Part shown: positions 26,996 to 37,341 of the stretch, piece after piece
Layout of the letters: each line of letters opens with the position of its first letter
Numbering within the stretch: position 1 is the stretch's first letter
Source of the DNA: Haemophilus parainfluenzae
Lineage (GTDB): Bacteria > Pseudomonadota > Gammaproteobacteria > Enterobacterales > Pasteurellaceae
Direction: 5' to 3'
DNA length: 64,000 nucleotides
NCBI RefSeq assembly: GCF_003252795.1
Contig: NZ_QEPQ01000003.1
Location: 310,001-374,000 of the forward strand
The notes under the pieces: model-generated
What the model saw: the letters and a program-made list of their open reading frames with translations, nothing else
What the model was told of the DNA's origin: nothing
The model's database searches: none
Translations under genes and position numbers: made by a program

Positions 26996-29020
26996 ATGAG
27001 CAAGAAAAGAACAATAGCATTGACGATTTCGGCTATCGCAGTGGCACTTGGGATCGGCGCACAATTTTACACCAATCATAAAATCGATCAGGTGTTAAAA
27101 AATTTCCCTTATTCTTTGGATAACCAAGCAACCTTAAATGTGACGCAAACTGCGAAAAACTTTTTTATTCGTGAGTTGATCTTTAGTGTAAAAGATAGCG
27201 ATGCGAAAAGCACAAATGTGATTTCAACTAAGCTCACCGCGCTACCTTTCTTCATTACAGCGGAGTCTCAGTTATCAGATCAATTAGTTCGTCAATTAAA
27301 TAAAACATTAAATATCACGATTGATAAAAACACGATTAATAGTAAATTTTCGCCGGTAGGGGATTATTTACAGTCTGATATTTTGACGGAGTTCCGTGAT
27401 TTTGCGAATAAGTCCCAAAACCTTTCTATCGGTCTTCATTTCTTAAAAAATAAAGAGGTTGAACTAAAAACAGCTCTAAGCGGTTTTAATTACGATAAAG
27501 ACACTAAATTGGAACAAATTGAAGGTGAAGCTCGTCTCGTACCAGTTGGTGCAAATCAATACGACCTATCAAGTATTGACTTAACCGCGAAAAATGCCGA
27601 AGTAGCGTTGTTAAACGGGGAAAATACCCATGTTTATATGAAAAATGCGACGTATCATTTTGACGTAAAACCAGGCGAAGCAGATAAGCGTGATCTGAGT
27701 ACGAAATTCAGTAGTGATATTTTACGCATTGCCAATAAAAGCCGTACGACAGAAGAAAGCCAAGCGACAGCGGGTGGTTTGAATTTATTGATTAAACAAA
27801 ATGGCGTGCCAAGTGCGGTCAATTTTCATCATGAATTTAAAAAATTAAGTGATGGCTCCCTAGACATTAAAGATGGCGTTAATTTGTTAACGAAAATTTT
27901 TACACAAAACGATCGTTTTGATGGTTCGTTATCCGTGCTTTCTGTCAATGTGCCTAAAAATAATCAACCTTACTTTAACTTACAAAATGCCGGTCTTGAA
28001 CTTAAGTTGGCGAATACGGATTTAACCAAGGCTAATGTAGATTTTAAACTGAATGTTGATAGTGTGAAACAAACCCCTGCCGATGACGAGCGTAAATGGG
28101 AAGCTAAAGGCGGTAAAGTTAATATTCAGTTAGATGATTACAACGTGGCAAACGAATTAGCGTTTGTACCGTTTTTATTAGATGCTTTTGCGGAGAAAGA
28201 GGCACCATCAAAAGACAATAAAGACTTCTTGAATGCCAAAGATAAATGGGTGAAAGAATTTAGTGGCAAGACGAATATTGAGGTAGCCTTAAAATCATTT
28301 AATATGGCCGATTTAGTGCTTGATGACGTATCAGCCAGTGATAAGACGGAAACACTAGACAATGATCAATATAATGAACATATCACATTGTCTGCGAATA
28401 AAGCGAGTTACCCAAGTGCAGGGTTCCAATTTGAAAAATTAGCGGTTGATGCACCATTTAAAATTAATCACAGCAAAGCGCATTTATCAGCAAGATTTTG
28501 CTCAGCACCGTTTTATGGGGCCTTATGCAGCACGCATTTAACGTCTGCCACATTTGATAAGTACATTAAAAACTCTTGGAAAGAGCTTGATTTAATCGTT
28601 GATAATGCAACGTTGAATTTAAATCTAAATACTTATCCTGAGACCAATGCTTATCCAGTTAAATTGGAAGTGAGTGGTATTGTGCCTCAAGTGCCCGAAG
28701 ATGAGTCATCAGACATGATTCCAGATAATATTGAAGGCACATTTAATCTGACATTAAGTAAAATGTTGTTTGATGATCAAAATGAAAAAGCCTTAGCCAT
28801 TAAGGAAAACTCATACTTTTGGCAATATTTAAGTAGTTTTGTGAAACATGATGGAAAACTTCACCGAGAATTTGTAGAAGAAGGTGATAATTACGTTTCT
28901 AGAGTGGAAAAAACAGAAAATGGCTACTTAATTAATGGTCGTACGCTTGAAGATCTTCGTCAAGAAAGCATGATGGAGAGTGATGAGGGCGAAGAAGAGA
29001 AGCCAGCAGCAACTGACTAG
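26996..29020 (+). CDS. YdgA-like (DUF945) protein
   Basis: A 674-residue protein with an N-terminal membrane anchor or uncleaved signal (TIALTISAIAVALGIGAQFY), then a long soluble region predicted to be periplasmic, rich in beta strands and alternating polar residues. The opening and overall layout match the YdgA/DUF945 family. Length is above the roughly 500 residues of E. coli YdgA. The last 15 residues are highly acidic. Family function is poorly known. It stands alone between two uptake-signal terminators and carries an uptake signal at about 27809. No obvious catalytic motif. Confidence 0.75.
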   Translation: MSKKRTIALTISAIAVALGIGAQFYTNHKIDQVLKNFPYSLDNQATLNVTQTAKNFFIRELIFSVKDSDAKSTNVISTKLTALPFFITAESQLSDQLVRQLNKTLNITIDKNTINSKFSPVGDYLQSDILTEFRDFANKSQNLSIGLHFLKNKEVELKTALSGFNYDKDTKLEQIEGEARLVPVGANQYDLSSIDLTAKNAEVALLNGENTHVYMKNATYHFDVKPGEADKRDLSTKFSSDILRIANKSRTTEESQATAGGLNLLIKQNGVPSAVNFHHEFKKLSDGSLDIKDGVNLLTKIFTQNDRFDGSLSVLSVNVPKNNQPYFNLQNAGLELKLANTDLTKANVDFKLNVDSVKQTPADDERKWEAKGGKVNIQLDDYNVANELAFVPFLLDAFAEKEAPSKDNKDFLNAKDKWVKEFSGKTNIEVALKSFNMADLVLDDVSASDKTETLDNDQYNEHITLSANKASYPSAGFQFEKLAVDAPFKINHSKAHLSARFCSAPFYGALCSTHLTSATFDKYIKNSWKELDLIVDNATLNLNLNTYPETNAYPVKLEVSGIVPQVPEDESSDMIPDNIEGTFNLTLSKMLFDDQNEKALAIKENSYFWQYLSSFVKHDGKLHREFVEEGDNYVSRVEKTENGYLINGRTLEDLRQESMMESDEGEEEKPAATD

Positions 29021-29039
29021 TTGAAAGGATAATATAAGA

Positions 29040-29080
29040 AATGACCGCACTTGCGATTCAAAGTGCGGTCATTTTTTTAG
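29040..29080. terminator. Inverted uptake-signal terminator between ydgA-like gene and lipA
   Basis: AATGACCGCACTT pairs with AAGTGCGGTCATT (13 bp) around an 8-base loop, with seven T residues after. It serves two convergent genes. Confidence 0.85.
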
Positions 29081-29090
29081 CTGTTTTTGA

Positions 29091-30053
29091 TTACTTTACT
29101 AATCCACCACTTGCTTGTAAATCAGCATGGTAGGAAGAGCGAACAAATGGGCCACAGGCCGCGTGTTCAAAGCCCATTGCGTTGGCTTTATCACGGAACC
29201 CATCAAATTCGGCTGGTGGCACATAGCGTGCAACCGGTAAGTGATGGCGACTTGGTTGGAGATATTGACCCAGTGTAAGCATGGTTACGCCGTTTGCACG
29301 TAAGTCTTCCATCACTTGAAGAATTTCCTCATTGGTTTCACCCAATCCAACCATTAAACCTGATTTCGTTGGGATGTTTGGGAACATTTCTTTGAAATCA
29401 TGAAGTAATTTTAAGGACCACTGATAATCAGCGCCCGGACGAATTTCTTTATACAAACGTGGCACATTTTCCAAGTTGTGGTTGAACACATCTGGTGGAT
29501 TGTCTTTTAATTTTTCTAAGGCTTGAGTAATACGTCCTCGGAAATCAGGAACCAAAATCTCAATTTTGATGCCAGGGTTTAATGCACGCACTTCTTTTAC
29601 ACATTCAGCAAAATGACCTGCACCACGATCAGGTAAATCATCACGGTCTACAGAGGTAATCACCACATATTTCAACTTCATATCTTGGATAGTTTCAGCT
29701 AATTTACGTGGTTCATCCGGATCGGGTGGTAATGGTTTACCATGTGCAACGTCACAGAAAGGGCAACGACGAGTACAAATCGCCCCTAAAATCATGAAGG
29801 TTGCTGTACCATGGTTAAAGCACTCGTGTAAATTTGGACAAGACGCTTCTTCGCAGACAGAATGTAGCCCATGACGACGCATCCCGTTTTTGATGGTCTC
29901 GATCTTTAATGAGCTAGACGGCAATTTGATTTTCATCCATTCCGGCTTTTTCAATAATTCTTGATTAGGATCGATGTTTTTAACAGGGATAATTGATGTT
30001 TTGGCTGCATCACGGTATTTCACACCGCGTTCCATTTTAAAAGGCGTTGACAT
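29091..30053 (-). CDS. lipA: Lipoyl synthase
   Basis: Radical SAM enzyme inserting two sulfurs into octanoyl groups on lipoyl domains. The 320-residue protein shows both iron-sulfur sites. The auxiliary cluster set is C-x4-C-x5-C in [12 protein letters not shown]. The radical SAM set is C-x3-C-x2-C in [10 protein letters not shown]. The C-terminal FVRSSYHAD has the RSSY motif. AAAGGAA precedes the ATG at 30053. lipB lies just upstream on the same strand with a hairpin between, so the two may be partly uncoupled. Confidence 0.98.
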   Translation of the reverse strand: MSTPFKMERGVKYRDAAKTSIIPVKNIDPNQELLKKPEWMKIKLPSSSLKIETIKNGMRRHGLHSVCEEASCPNLHECFNHGTATFMILGAICTRRCPFCDVAHGKPLPPDPDEPRKLAETIQDMKLKYVVITSVDRDDLPDRGAGHFAECVKEVRALNPGIKIEILVPDFRGRITQALEKLKDNPPDVFNHNLENVPRLYKEIRPGADYQWSLKLLHDFKEMFPNIPTKSGLMVGLGETNEEILQVMEDLRANGVTMLTLGQYLQPSRHHLPVARYVPPAEFDGFRDKANAMGFEHAACGPFVRSSYHADLQASGGLVK

Positions 30054-30069
30054 TGTTCTTTCCTAAAGA

Positions 30070-30093
30070 AAAATGCCTGATTCAGGCATTTTT
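30070..30093 (-). terminator. Hairpin between lipB and lipA
   Basis: A near-perfect palindrome (AAATGCCTGA and TCAGGCATTT) with a T-rich tail on the minus strand. It lies after lipB and 17 bases before the lipA start and may limit readthrough into lipA. Confidence 0.6.
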
Positions 30094-30115
30094 AAATGTG
30101 TTATAAAAGTGAATG

Positions 30116-30757
30116 TTATAAATTTGTAACATTATAGCCCAAAAGTTCGGCAAAGTGTTTAATTAATTTTGGGGAAACCTTGTCAAGTGTTGCCTCTTCT
30201 TTACCGATAAAATCAGCAAGCTGACACATTTCAAGCCCTGCATAGCCGCAAGGATTAATGTAGTGGAAAGGATTGAGATCCATATTGATATTAAACGCAA
30301 GCCCATGGAAAGAGCAGCCTTTTCGAATGCGTAAACCTAATGAACAGATTTTTTTGCCATCAATATACACACCAGGTGCATCGGGTTTGGGATAACCTTC
30401 AATACCATAGTCTGCAAGGTTTTTTACAACAGATTGTTCAAGTGCAGTCACTAATTGGCGAACATTTAAATGTTCATGACGTTTAATATCAATGAGCACA
30501 TACATGACCTGCTGACCAGGACCATGGTAGGTAATTTGACCACCACGATCCGATTGTACAACAGGAATATCACTGCGTTGTAATAAGTGTTCCGGTTTGC
30601 CAGCTTGGCCTTGTGTGAAAACAGGATGATGCTCAACTAGCCAAATTTCATCGGTGGTTTCTGCATTTCGATTATCCGTGAATTCCTGCATTTTATGCCA
30701 GATTTCCTGATAATCTTGTAATCCTAATTGACGGACAATTAAATCAGTATTGCTCAT
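30116..30757 (-). CDS. lipB: Octanoyltransferase
   Basis: Moves octanoate from acyl carrier protein to lipoyl-dependent proteins, the step before LipA. The 213-residue protein has [24 protein letters not shown], the catalytic lysine in [10 protein letters not shown], and the catalytic cysteine in [10 protein letters not shown]. The ATG at 30757 begins one base after the ybeD stop, so translation is probably coupled. The longer frame from 30793 overlaps ybeD and is not used. Confidence 0.97.
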   Translation of the reverse strand: MSNTDLIVRQLGLQDYQEIWHKMQEFTDNRNAETTDEIWLVEHHPVFTQGQAGKPEHLLQRSDIPVVQSDRGGQITYHGPGQQVMYVLIDIKRHEHLNVRQLVTALEQSVVKNLADYGIEGYPKPDAPGVYIDGKKICSLGLRIRKGCSFHGLAFNINMDLNPFHYINPCGYAGLEMCQLADFIGKEEATLDKVSPKLIKHFAELLGYNVTNL

Positions 30758-30758
30758 C

Positions 30759-31037
30759 TTAGAGAACCATTTTGACGCCTTCAACTTTTGCAAGTTCTTT
30801 GTAAAGGGTTTCTACTTGCTCAAAGTTTTGCGCGACGATATCAATCGAAACTGAATTATACGTGCCTTTACTACTGCGTTTTTCCTTTGGAATATAATCA
30901 CCCGGTAAATATTTTTGTATCACTGCTACGATGTCTTGCGCTAAACCTTCACGGTTAACACCTGCGACTTTAAATGTCATTGCAGCGGGGAATTCCATTA
31001 CTTCTTTTAGTTTTTCATAATCGTTTTCGGTTGCCAT
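30759..31037 (-). CDS. ybeD: DUF493 family protein YbeD
   Basis: A 92-residue protein with the ferredoxin-like (ACT-type) fold pattern: [13 protein letters not shown], then [13 protein letters not shown], a [13 protein letters not shown] strand, and a final helix. It is commonly found between dacA and lipB, as here, and its role is not established. AAGGAAAC precedes the ATG at 31037. The order dacA-ybeD-lipB-lipA is the same as in E. coli and H. influenzae. Confidence 0.93.
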   Translation of the reverse strand: MATENDYEKLKEVMEFPAAMTFKVAGVNREGLAQDIVAVIQKYLPGDYIPKEKRSSKGTYNSVSIDIVAQNFEQVETLYKELAKVEGVKMVL

Positions 31038-31145
31038 GTTGTTTCCTTAATTTAAGAATAAGGTGCGTGAATCAGCTAAATTCACACACCTTACGAATTT
31101 ATTGATGTGATATAAATGGGGAAGTGCGGTTAATTTTCAAGGTGT

Positions 31146-32333
31146 TTAGTCAAATAATCCTTTAACTGTTAACACTAACCAGTCCCAACCTTTACCTAAG
31201 AAGCCGCCTTCTTGTACATCTTCTAATGCTTGAAGATTTACGGTAGCGACATCTTTGCCATCTAATTGATAAACGATTTTACCCACCACTTGACCTTTTG
31301 CTAAAGGTGCTTGTAAGTATTTGTTATCTAATTCATAACGTGCTTTTAAGTCAGTTTGTTTACCTTTTGGCACAGTGATAAAACCATCTTCTAATACACC
31401 AAGTTTAACGTCACCTTTATCACCGTAGTAAACAGATTGTTTTGAAATTTCTTCACCTGCTTTTTGAGTTTTTAAGGTTTCAAAGTTAGCAAAACCCCAT
31501 TGTAAGAGTTTTTTACTTTCTACTTCACGGCCTTTATAGGTTGGTACACCCATTACAACAGAAATTAAACGCATATTGTTTGGACTTGTTGCTGATGCGA
31601 CAAGGTTATAACCTGCTTGGCTTGTGTGTCCGGTTTTCATACCATCAACGTTAATGGTTTTATCCCATAATAAGCCATTACGGTTAGGTTGTTTGATTTT
31701 GTTGAAAGTAAAATCTTTTTCTGCGTAGATTTTATATTCTTCCGGTAAATCACGAATGATATGTGCACCAATAATCGCCATATCACGTGCAGTTGAATAT
31801 TGGTTTGGATCGTCTAAACCATGTGGTGTGGTGAAGTTAGTATTTTTTAAGCCAAATTGTTGAACATATTTATTCATGGTATCAACGAAGTTAGCCACGG
31901 TACCCGAAATATGTTCAGCTACAGCAACGCAGGCATCATTACCAGAAACAATGATAATCCCTTTGTTTAAATCACCCACTGACACTTGTTGATTTAAATT
32001 TAAGAACATTTTTGACGAATCAGGGAAATTTCTACCCCAAGCGCTTTCGCTAATTGTCACCATATCTTCATTATGGATTTTACCTTGTTTTAATGCTGCA
32101 CCAACTACGTAGCTAGTCATCATTTTTGTTAATGAAGCAGGGTATTGACGTTGGTCTGGGTTAAGTGATGCAAGTACCGCACCAGAATTGTAATCCATTA
32201 AAACATAAGTTTGCGCATTCACTTCCGGTACTGCGATACCGTATTGAATATCTTCAGCGGCAGCAAATGTTGACGCTGCTATTAATCCCGAGAAGAGTAC
32301 AATTTTTTTCAATTTTGCAGATTGTTTTAACAT
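31146..32333 (-). CDS. dacA: D-alanyl-D-alanine carboxypeptidase (PBP5/6 type)
   Basis: Low-molecular-mass penicillin-binding protein that trims the terminal D-Ala from peptidoglycan pentapeptides. The 395-residue precursor has a signal peptide ending STFAAA. It has the active-site SLTK (Ser67, Lys70), SGN (Ser130), and KTG in DGMKTGHTSQAGYN. A C-terminal beta domain is followed by an amphipathic anchor (GWDWLVLTVKGLF) that holds it to the inner membrane. AAAGGAAA precedes the ATG at 32333. It follows rlpA by 18 bases and belongs to the same wall cluster. Full length and intact. Confidence 0.97.
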   Translation of the reverse strand: MLKQSAKLKKIVLFSGLIAASTFAAAEDIQYGIAVPEVNAQTYVLMDYNSGAVLASLNPDQRQYPASLTKMMTSYVVGAALKQGKIHNEDMVTISESAWGRNFPDSSKMFLNLNQQVSVGDLNKGIIIVSGNDACVAVAEHISGTVANFVDTMNKYVQQFGLKNTNFTTPHGLDDPNQYSTARDMAIIGAHIIRDLPEEYKIYAEKDFTFNKIKQPNRNGLLWDKTINVDGMKTGHTSQAGYNLVASATSPNNMRLISVVMGVPTYKGREVESKKLLQWGFANFETLKTQKAGEEISKQSVYYGDKGDVKLGVLEDGFITVPKGKQTDLKARYELDNKYLQAPLAKGQVVGKIVYQLDGKDVATVNLQALEDVQEGGFLGKGWDWLVLTVKGLFD

Positions 32334-32351
32334 AGCATTTCCTTTAATAGC

Positions 32352-33212
32352 TTATTGGTTTTTATAAGTATAAACGATTACGGGTTGCCCATTGATCGTT
32401 TTTTGTAATTTTGTTTTTAATTGATTAATATCCGCTTGATCCGCTAATGGGCCAAAATGGATTTCATAGTTTTGCCCATTTTGGTTAATTTCCGTTTTGA
32501 TGTCATCTAACGCGAGTTTTGTGATGATGCTTTCTGCTTGGCTTTTTGACGACAGCGCTAGTAGTTTTAGCTTGAAAACAGTTTTTGCATCGTTTGTGCT
32601 GTCTAAGTTTTGATTTTTTTTTTCGCTATTTTTATTGACGACTAAACGCTCACTGGCTTCTTGCGTTTTAGCATGCTTGGCAAGCGTTTTTGCTCCCGCA
32701 CCTGAAATTTGACCTTTGTGATCCACATGTAAAGCTTCAATTCTTACTTGCCCTGTACCACGAGCAATAAGGCCTAATTCTTTTGCGGCAGAATGAGATA
32801 AGTCAATGATACGTTTCTCACTAAACGGACCACGATCATTAATTCGCACAATCACCTTGCGATTGTTATGTAAGTTTGTAACAACCGCATAAGAATTCAA
32901 AGGTAAGGTTTTATGTGCGGCAGTGAAAAGTGCTGAATCATAGCGTTCACCATTAGCTGTTTTACGACCATTAAATTTATGGTGATAATAGCTTGCCGTT
33001 CCTTCTTTTGAATAGGATTTCGCTTCATCGCCTTGTGTAGTGTATGTTTTACCATTCACTTCATAGCTCTGTGGCGCTTGAACGGTCGTGGTAATCGACA
33101 GCGAATCCCCTTGAATACCATACATTTTTTGCGTATCGGCAAAAGCAGAGAAACTTGAGCTGCTTATCAAGGTGAAAAGTGCGGTCGTTTTTAAGATGTT
33201 TTTTAATGTCAT
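32352..33212 (-). CDS. rlpA: RlpA family septal ring protein (no lipobox seen)
   Basis: Endolytic peptidoglycan transglycosylase family protein, 286 residues from the ATG at 33212. It has a signal peptide (ending FSAFA), then a double-psi beta-barrel domain with GTASYYHHKFNGRKTANGE and RINDRGPF. A low-complexity linker follows, then a C-terminal SPOR domain (about the last 75 residues) that binds denuded glycan at the septum. No cysteine lies at the signal cleavage site, so unlike E. coli RlpA this protein is probably soluble in the periplasm. The in-frame TTG at 33227 is upstream but less likely as a start. An uptake signal overlaps the signal-peptide codons (near 33178). Confidence 0.92.
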   Translation of the reverse strand: MTLKNILKTTALFTLISSSSFSAFADTQKMYGIQGDSLSITTTVQAPQSYEVNGKTYTTQGDEAKSYSKEGTASYYHHKFNGRKTANGERYDSALFTAAHKTLPLNSYAVVTNLHNNRKVIVRINDRGPFSEKRIIDLSHSAAKELGLIARGTGQVRIEALHVDHKGQISGAGAKTLAKHAKTQEASERLVVNKNSEKKNQNLDSTNDAKTVFKLKLLALSSKSQAESIITKLALDDIKTEINQNGQNYEIHFGPLADQADINQLKTKLQKTINGQPVIVYTYKNQ

Positions 33213-33265
33213 ACTTATTACTTTCAAGATTATCGGTGCTCTTCATAAGAAAGCCAAAAGGGAAA

Positions 33266-34381
33266 TTAGTTCCCTTTCATAAAGCGAGGTTTATGAGTAT
33301 GAATGGACATCACTAAACCAAAGCTTGCCATGATGGCGACATATGAGGTACCGCCGTAGCTAAAGAGTGGTAAAGGCACCCCTACAACAGGCAAAATGCC
33401 ACTCACCATACCAATATTCACGAAGACATAAACGAAGAATATCAGTGTGGTTGCACCAGCAAGAATACGCCCGAAAGAGGTTTCTGCATTTACCGCAATT
33501 ATTAAGCCACGGATAATAATAAACAAATAAATTGCCATCAGAATAAGAAAACCGACCATTCCATGTTCTTCACTCATCACGGCAAAAATAAAATCAGTGT
33601 GTGGTTCAGGCAAAAATTCTAATTGGGATTGTGTCCCTTGCATCCATCCTTTGCCAGATATACCGCCTGAACCGATAGCAATTTTGGATTGCAAAATATG
33701 GTAACCTGCCCCAAGTGGATCTTTCTCGGGGTCAAGTAAGGTTAATACACGCATGCGTTGGTAGTCATGCATTAAATACATCCACATGATAGGAATAAAT
33801 GCTGCTAATCCAACTACTGCAGCAAGAATAAGCCACCAACTCATCCCTGCTAAGAATACCACGAATAAGCCCGATGCACTAACCAGAATTGATGTACCTA
33901 AGTCTGGTTGAATAGCCACAAGTAAAGTTGGCACAATAATCATGGCGATAGCAATAAAGGTTTCACTCATTTTCGGTGGTAGCGGACGGTTACCTAAATA
34001 TACCGCAACCATTAATGGTACCGCGAGTTTGACAATTTCAGAAGGCTGAAAGCGAATAAATCCAAGATCTAACCAACGTTGTGCCCCTTTACTGGTTGTA
34101 CCGATAGCATCAACCAAAATCAGCATGATAAAACCCACCAAATATAAGTAAGGGGCGAGTCGCTGATAAAATTTAGGGGGAAGTTGCGCCATAATCATCA
34201 TCACGGCAAAACCTAATATGACCTGAATAATACGATTTTGGAACATGACTTCACTGGCGCCTGATGCACTATAAAGCACAAGCATGCCATAAGCTGTAAT
34301 AGCGGCTAATCCAATAAATAATAAAAAATCAATATGTAAGCGTTGCCATAATCGCAAGCATAAAGGCACTTTTTCTTCCAT
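33266..34381 (-). CDS. rodA: Peptidoglycan glycosyltransferase RodA
   Basis: SEDS-family polymerase that works with PBP2 in lateral wall growth. The 371-residue protein has about ten membrane helices and family landmarks [43 protein letters not shown] and [14 protein letters not shown]. The ATG at 34381 overlaps the mrdA stop by one base, a tight translational coupling to its partner. Order mrdA-rodA-rlpA-dacA is the standard elongasome cluster. Confidence 0.97.
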   Translation of the reverse strand: MEEKVPLCLRLWQRLHIDFLLFIGLAAITAYGMLVLYSASGASEVMFQNRIIQVILGFAVMMIMAQLPPKFYQRLAPYLYLVGFIMLILVDAIGTTSKGAQRWLDLGFIRFQPSEIVKLAVPLMVAVYLGNRPLPPKMSETFIAIAMIIVPTLLVAIQPDLGTSILVSASGLFVVFLAGMSWWLILAAVVGLAAFIPIMWMYLMHDYQRMRVLTLLDPEKDPLGAGYHILQSKIAIGSGGISGKGWMQGTQSQLEFLPEPHTDFIFAVMSEEHGMVGFLILMAIYLFIIIRGLIIAVNAETSFGRILAGATTLIFFVYVFVNIGMVSGILPVVGVPLPLFSYGGTSYVAIMASFGLVMSIHTHKPRFMKGN

Positions 34382-36357
34382 TATTCATTCTCACTTGGTT
34401 GAGATTCTAGTGCTGGCGCATCTAAATCAGTTTGGTTCGTCTTTTTCTCTTTTTCAGCATTTTCTTGACGTTCAATTTGTGGCAAGCGTTTATTCAAATA
34501 GAAATCCATAATTTGACGTGCAATTGGTGCTGCATTACTTGAACCACCACCCGCGTTTTCTAAAATAATCGTCACAACTAATTTCGGATCTTCATAAGGC
34601 GCATAAGCCGTAAACCAAGCATGGTCATGTAATTCTTTTTTCAATCCCGCTGCATTATATTTTTGGTTTTCCTTTAAGCTGAATACCTGTGCGGTACCGG
34701 ATTTTCCTGCTACATGGTAATTCGTGCCGATAAAGGCTTTTCGTCCTGTCCCTGCACCTGAGTTTACCACATTGAACATCCCGCGCTTAGCCGCATCCCA
34801 ATAAGCTTGTTTCGGGTCGGTAATATCTTCATATAAAAGCGGGTCTTGATACGGTTCAATGGTGGCGCCTTCAACTGATTTCATTAAATGTGGCGTATGA
34901 ATTTTACCGTTATTGACCACAATAGAGGTTGCTTTTGCCACTTGTAATGGTGTGGCTGTCCAATACCCCTGACCAATACCCACTGAGATTGTATCGCCCT
35001 GTACCCAAGGTTTTTTATAACGTTTTTGTTTCCATTCTTTACTCGGCATATTGGCCGTGGCTTCTTCTTGAATTTCAATACCTGTTGGCATACCAAACCC
35101 AAAACGTTTCATCCACATGGAGAAACGATCAATACCTAAATTAAAGGCGGTTTGATAGAAGAAGGTATCCGATGATTCAGTAATGGCCTTGTTTAAATCC
35201 GTATAACCATGCCCTGTTTTTTTCCAATCTCGGAAACGTTTTGTTGAGTTTGGCAATGTCCAGTAGCCTGGGTCAAAAATCGTGGTATTAGGCGTAATCA
35301 CCCCTTCAGTTAATGCCGCAACAGCAACGAATGGTTTTACAGTAGAGGCAGGCGGGTACACACCTTGTGTTGCACGACTGTAAAGTGGTCGAGTAGGGTC
35401 TTCGAGTAAACGTTTATAATCACTAGAAGAAATGCCATCGACGAATAAATTATTGTCATAACTTGGTGTTGAAACCATCGCTAATACGCTGTTATCTTTC
35501 GGATCGAGCACAACAACAGCGCCTTTTTGTCCTGAAAGTAAGGACATAATATAACGCTGAAGGGTAAAATCGATAGTCAGATGAATACTTTTACCCGCGG
35601 TGGCGGGTTGTTCACGTAGTTTACGAATAACTTTCCCACGATTATTAATTTCAACCTCTTCGAAACCGGTTGTACCATGGAGTTGTTCTTCGTAATAACG
35701 TTCAATACCCAGTTTCCCCATGTCCGTAGAACCAGAATAGTTAGCAAATTTTTCTTCTTTTTTTAGGCGCTCCACATCTCGGTCATTAATGCGTCCAACA
35801 TAACCTAAAATATGAGTCATGGCTTCGCCATATAGGTAATTTCGTTTGAAATAAGGACGTACATCAAGGCTTGGATATTTATACTGGTTTACTGCAAAAC
35901 GAGCAATTTGCTCTTCCGTTAAGCTAGGTTTGAGTAAGATCGGCGTATAGCGTGTACCACGACGACGCTCTTTTTTGAAATGCTCAATGTCTTCATCAGT
36001 GAGTCCCACTATATAGCGCAATTCTTCAAAAGTGCGGTCTAAATTTTCCGTTTTTTCCGGCACAATATATAAACCAAAAAAGGTGAGGTTTTCTGCCAGT
36101 AATTCGCCGTAACGGTCGTAAATTAATCCGCGAGTAGGAGGAAGCGGAAGCAATTTAATACGGTTACCATTAGAGCGAGTTTGGTACATGTCGTAATTCA
36201 CCACCTGAAGATGGTAAATATTGGCAAATAGCACGCCACTTAGGGCTAAAATACCGATGAATGCCACCAATGTCCGACGCGCAAACAAGTTCCGTTCCGC
36301 TTTTTTATCGCGGATCGGTTCATTGGTTGGTGCAGAAAAGAATTTTTTTAAATTCAT
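34381..36357 (-). CDS. mrdA: Penicillin-binding protein 2
   Basis: Transpeptidase of the rod complex, anchored in the inner membrane with the catalytic domain outside. The 658-residue protein has a membrane helix at about residues 30-48 and a dimerisation/pedestal region with [11 protein letters not shown]. The active-site motifs are PASTVKPF (S-x2-K), SSD, and GKSGTAQVF (KSG), giving a full penicillin-binding set. The C-terminus is charged and disordered. It is coupled to rodA downstream and follows rlmH by 15 bases. An uptake signal is inside (near 36029). Confidence 0.97.
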   Translation of the reverse strand: MNLKKFFSAPTNEPIRDKKAERNLFARRTLVAFIGILALSGVLFANIYHLQVVNYDMYQTRSNGNRIKLLPLPPTRGLIYDRYGELLAENLTFFGLYIVPEKTENLDRTFEELRYIVGLTDEDIEHFKKERRRGTRYTPILLKPSLTEEQIARFAVNQYKYPSLDVRPYFKRNYLYGEAMTHILGYVGRINDRDVERLKKEEKFANYSGSTDMGKLGIERYYEEQLHGTTGFEEVEINNRGKVIRKLREQPATAGKSIHLTIDFTLQRYIMSLLSGQKGAVVVLDPKDNSVLAMVSTPSYDNNLFVDGISSSDYKRLLEDPTRPLYSRATQGVYPPASTVKPFVAVAALTEGVITPNTTIFDPGYWTLPNSTKRFRDWKKTGHGYTDLNKAITESSDTFFYQTAFNLGIDRFSMWMKRFGFGMPTGIEIQEEATANMPSKEWKQKRYKKPWVQGDTISVGIGQGYWTATPLQVAKATSIVVNNGKIHTPHLMKSVEGATIEPYQDPLLYEDITDPKQAYWDAAKRGMFNVVNSGAGTGRKAFIGTNYHVAGKSGTAQVFSLKENQKYNAAGLKKELHDHAWFTAYAPYEDPKLVVTIILENAGGGSSNAAPIARQIMDFYLNKRLPQIERQENAEKEKKTNQTDLDAPALESQPSENE

Positions 36358-36372
36358 CGGTAATGTAATACG

Positions 36373-36840
36373 TTATTCTCTGTGATAGGGGTGGTTTGTC
36401 GTCAGTGACCACGCACGGTATAAACTTTCTGCCACGACAACACGCACTAATGGATGGGGCAGTGTGAGTGGTGACAGTGACCAACTTTGTTCTGCTGCCG
36501 CTTTGCATTCAGGGGATAAACCTTCAGGTCCGCCAATGAGTAAGCACACATCACGACCATCATTTTTCCAACCCTCTAATTGCTCAGCAAGTTGTGGTGT
36601 TGTCCAAGGTTTGCCTGGGATATCTAATGTGACTACTTTGCCTTTTCCGCAAGCTGCGAGCATCGCTTTGCCTTCTTGCTCTAAGATGCGTTTAATATCC
36701 GCATTTTTTCCACGCTTGCCTGCAGGGATTTCAATGAGTTCAAAAGGCATGTCTTTAGGAAAACGACGTTGGTATTCTTCAAATCCGGTGGTAACCCAAG
36801 CCGGCATTTTCGTTCCCACTGCAATTAATGTAATTTTCAT
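36373..36840 (-). CDS. rlmH: 23S rRNA pseudouridine-1915 N3-methyltransferase
   Basis: SPOUT-fold methyltransferase acting on assembled 70S ribosomes. The 155-residue protein matches family length. [16 protein letters not shown] opens it, [10 protein letters not shown] is the SAM-binding knot, and the end [14 protein letters not shown] is diagnostic. GGGAAAAGG lies before the ATG at 36840, so the longer frame from 36855 is not used. rsfS lies 40 bases upstream and mrdA just downstream, as in most gammaproteobacteria. Confidence 0.97.
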   Translation of the reverse strand: MKITLIAVGTKMPAWVTTGFEEYQRRFPKDMPFELIEIPAGKRGKNADIKRILEQEGKAMLAACGKGKVVTLDIPGKPWTTPQLAEQLEGWKNDGRDVCLLIGGPEGLSPECKAAAEQSWSLSPLTLPHPLVRVVVAESLYRAWSLTTNHPYHRE

Positions 36841-36879
36841 CCTTTTCCCTTTCAAAACACCGTCAAAATTGACCGCACT

Positions 36880-37188
36880 TTATGCCCAAAGTTTTTCTAA
36901 TTGATACATTTCACGTGCATCGCGCTGCATAATGTGAACGATGGTTTGACCGAGATCAACCACGATCCAATCTGCGGTATTACGACCTTCTTCACCAAAG
37001 GTTTCATAACCGGCTTTTTTACATTCTGCGATAAGGTTATCGGCCATAGCGGCGACTTGGCGGCTAGATGTACCGGTACAAATAATCATATTTTCAGTAA
37101 TCGATGATTTGCCTTTTACATCAAAATGCACAATTTCGGTGCCTTTTAAATCATCGAGTTTATCAATTACAAATTCAACTAATGACAT
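36880..37188 (-). CDS. rsfS: Ribosome silencing factor RsfS
   Basis: Binds protein uL14 and blocks subunit joining when nutrients are low. The 102-residue protein has the family core: [20 protein letters not shown], the [14 protein letters not shown] helix, and [28 protein letters not shown] lies upstream of the ATG at 37188. It is the first gene of the rsfS-rlmH-mrdA-rodA series. An uptake signal lies just beyond its 3' end (near 36871). Confidence 0.96.
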   Translation of the reverse strand: MSLVEFVIDKLDDLKGTEIVHFDVKGKSSITENMIICTGTSSRQVAAMADNLIAECKKAGYETFGEEGRNTADWIVVDLGQTIVHIMQRDAREMYQLEKLWA

Positions 37189-37301
37189 TTCTTTTCCTAT
37201 CTAAATAAAGCGATGAATTCTATCATTGAATGAGGGAAAGGGGTAGGCTTGGGGCCGATTTTATTTGAATTGTTTTATGGTCGTAATGCTGCTTAGTAAT
37301 A

Positions 37302-37332
37302 AAACTTGGGGCAGTTATTCTGCCCCAAGTTT
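37302..37332. terminator. Strong bidirectional terminator after the AspT-like gene
   Basis: AAACTTGGGGCAG pairs with CTGCCCCAAGTTT over 13 bp around a 5-base loop. On the minus strand it lies 10 bases past the transporter stop and is followed by TTTTATTA. Confidence 0.85.
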
Positions 37333-37341
37333 GAAAGGGTA

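Noticed and set aside
33061-33246. 61-codon minus-strand ORF overlapping rlpA
   Set aside because: Shadow frame of the rlpA signal region with no ribosome site or protein-like pattern.
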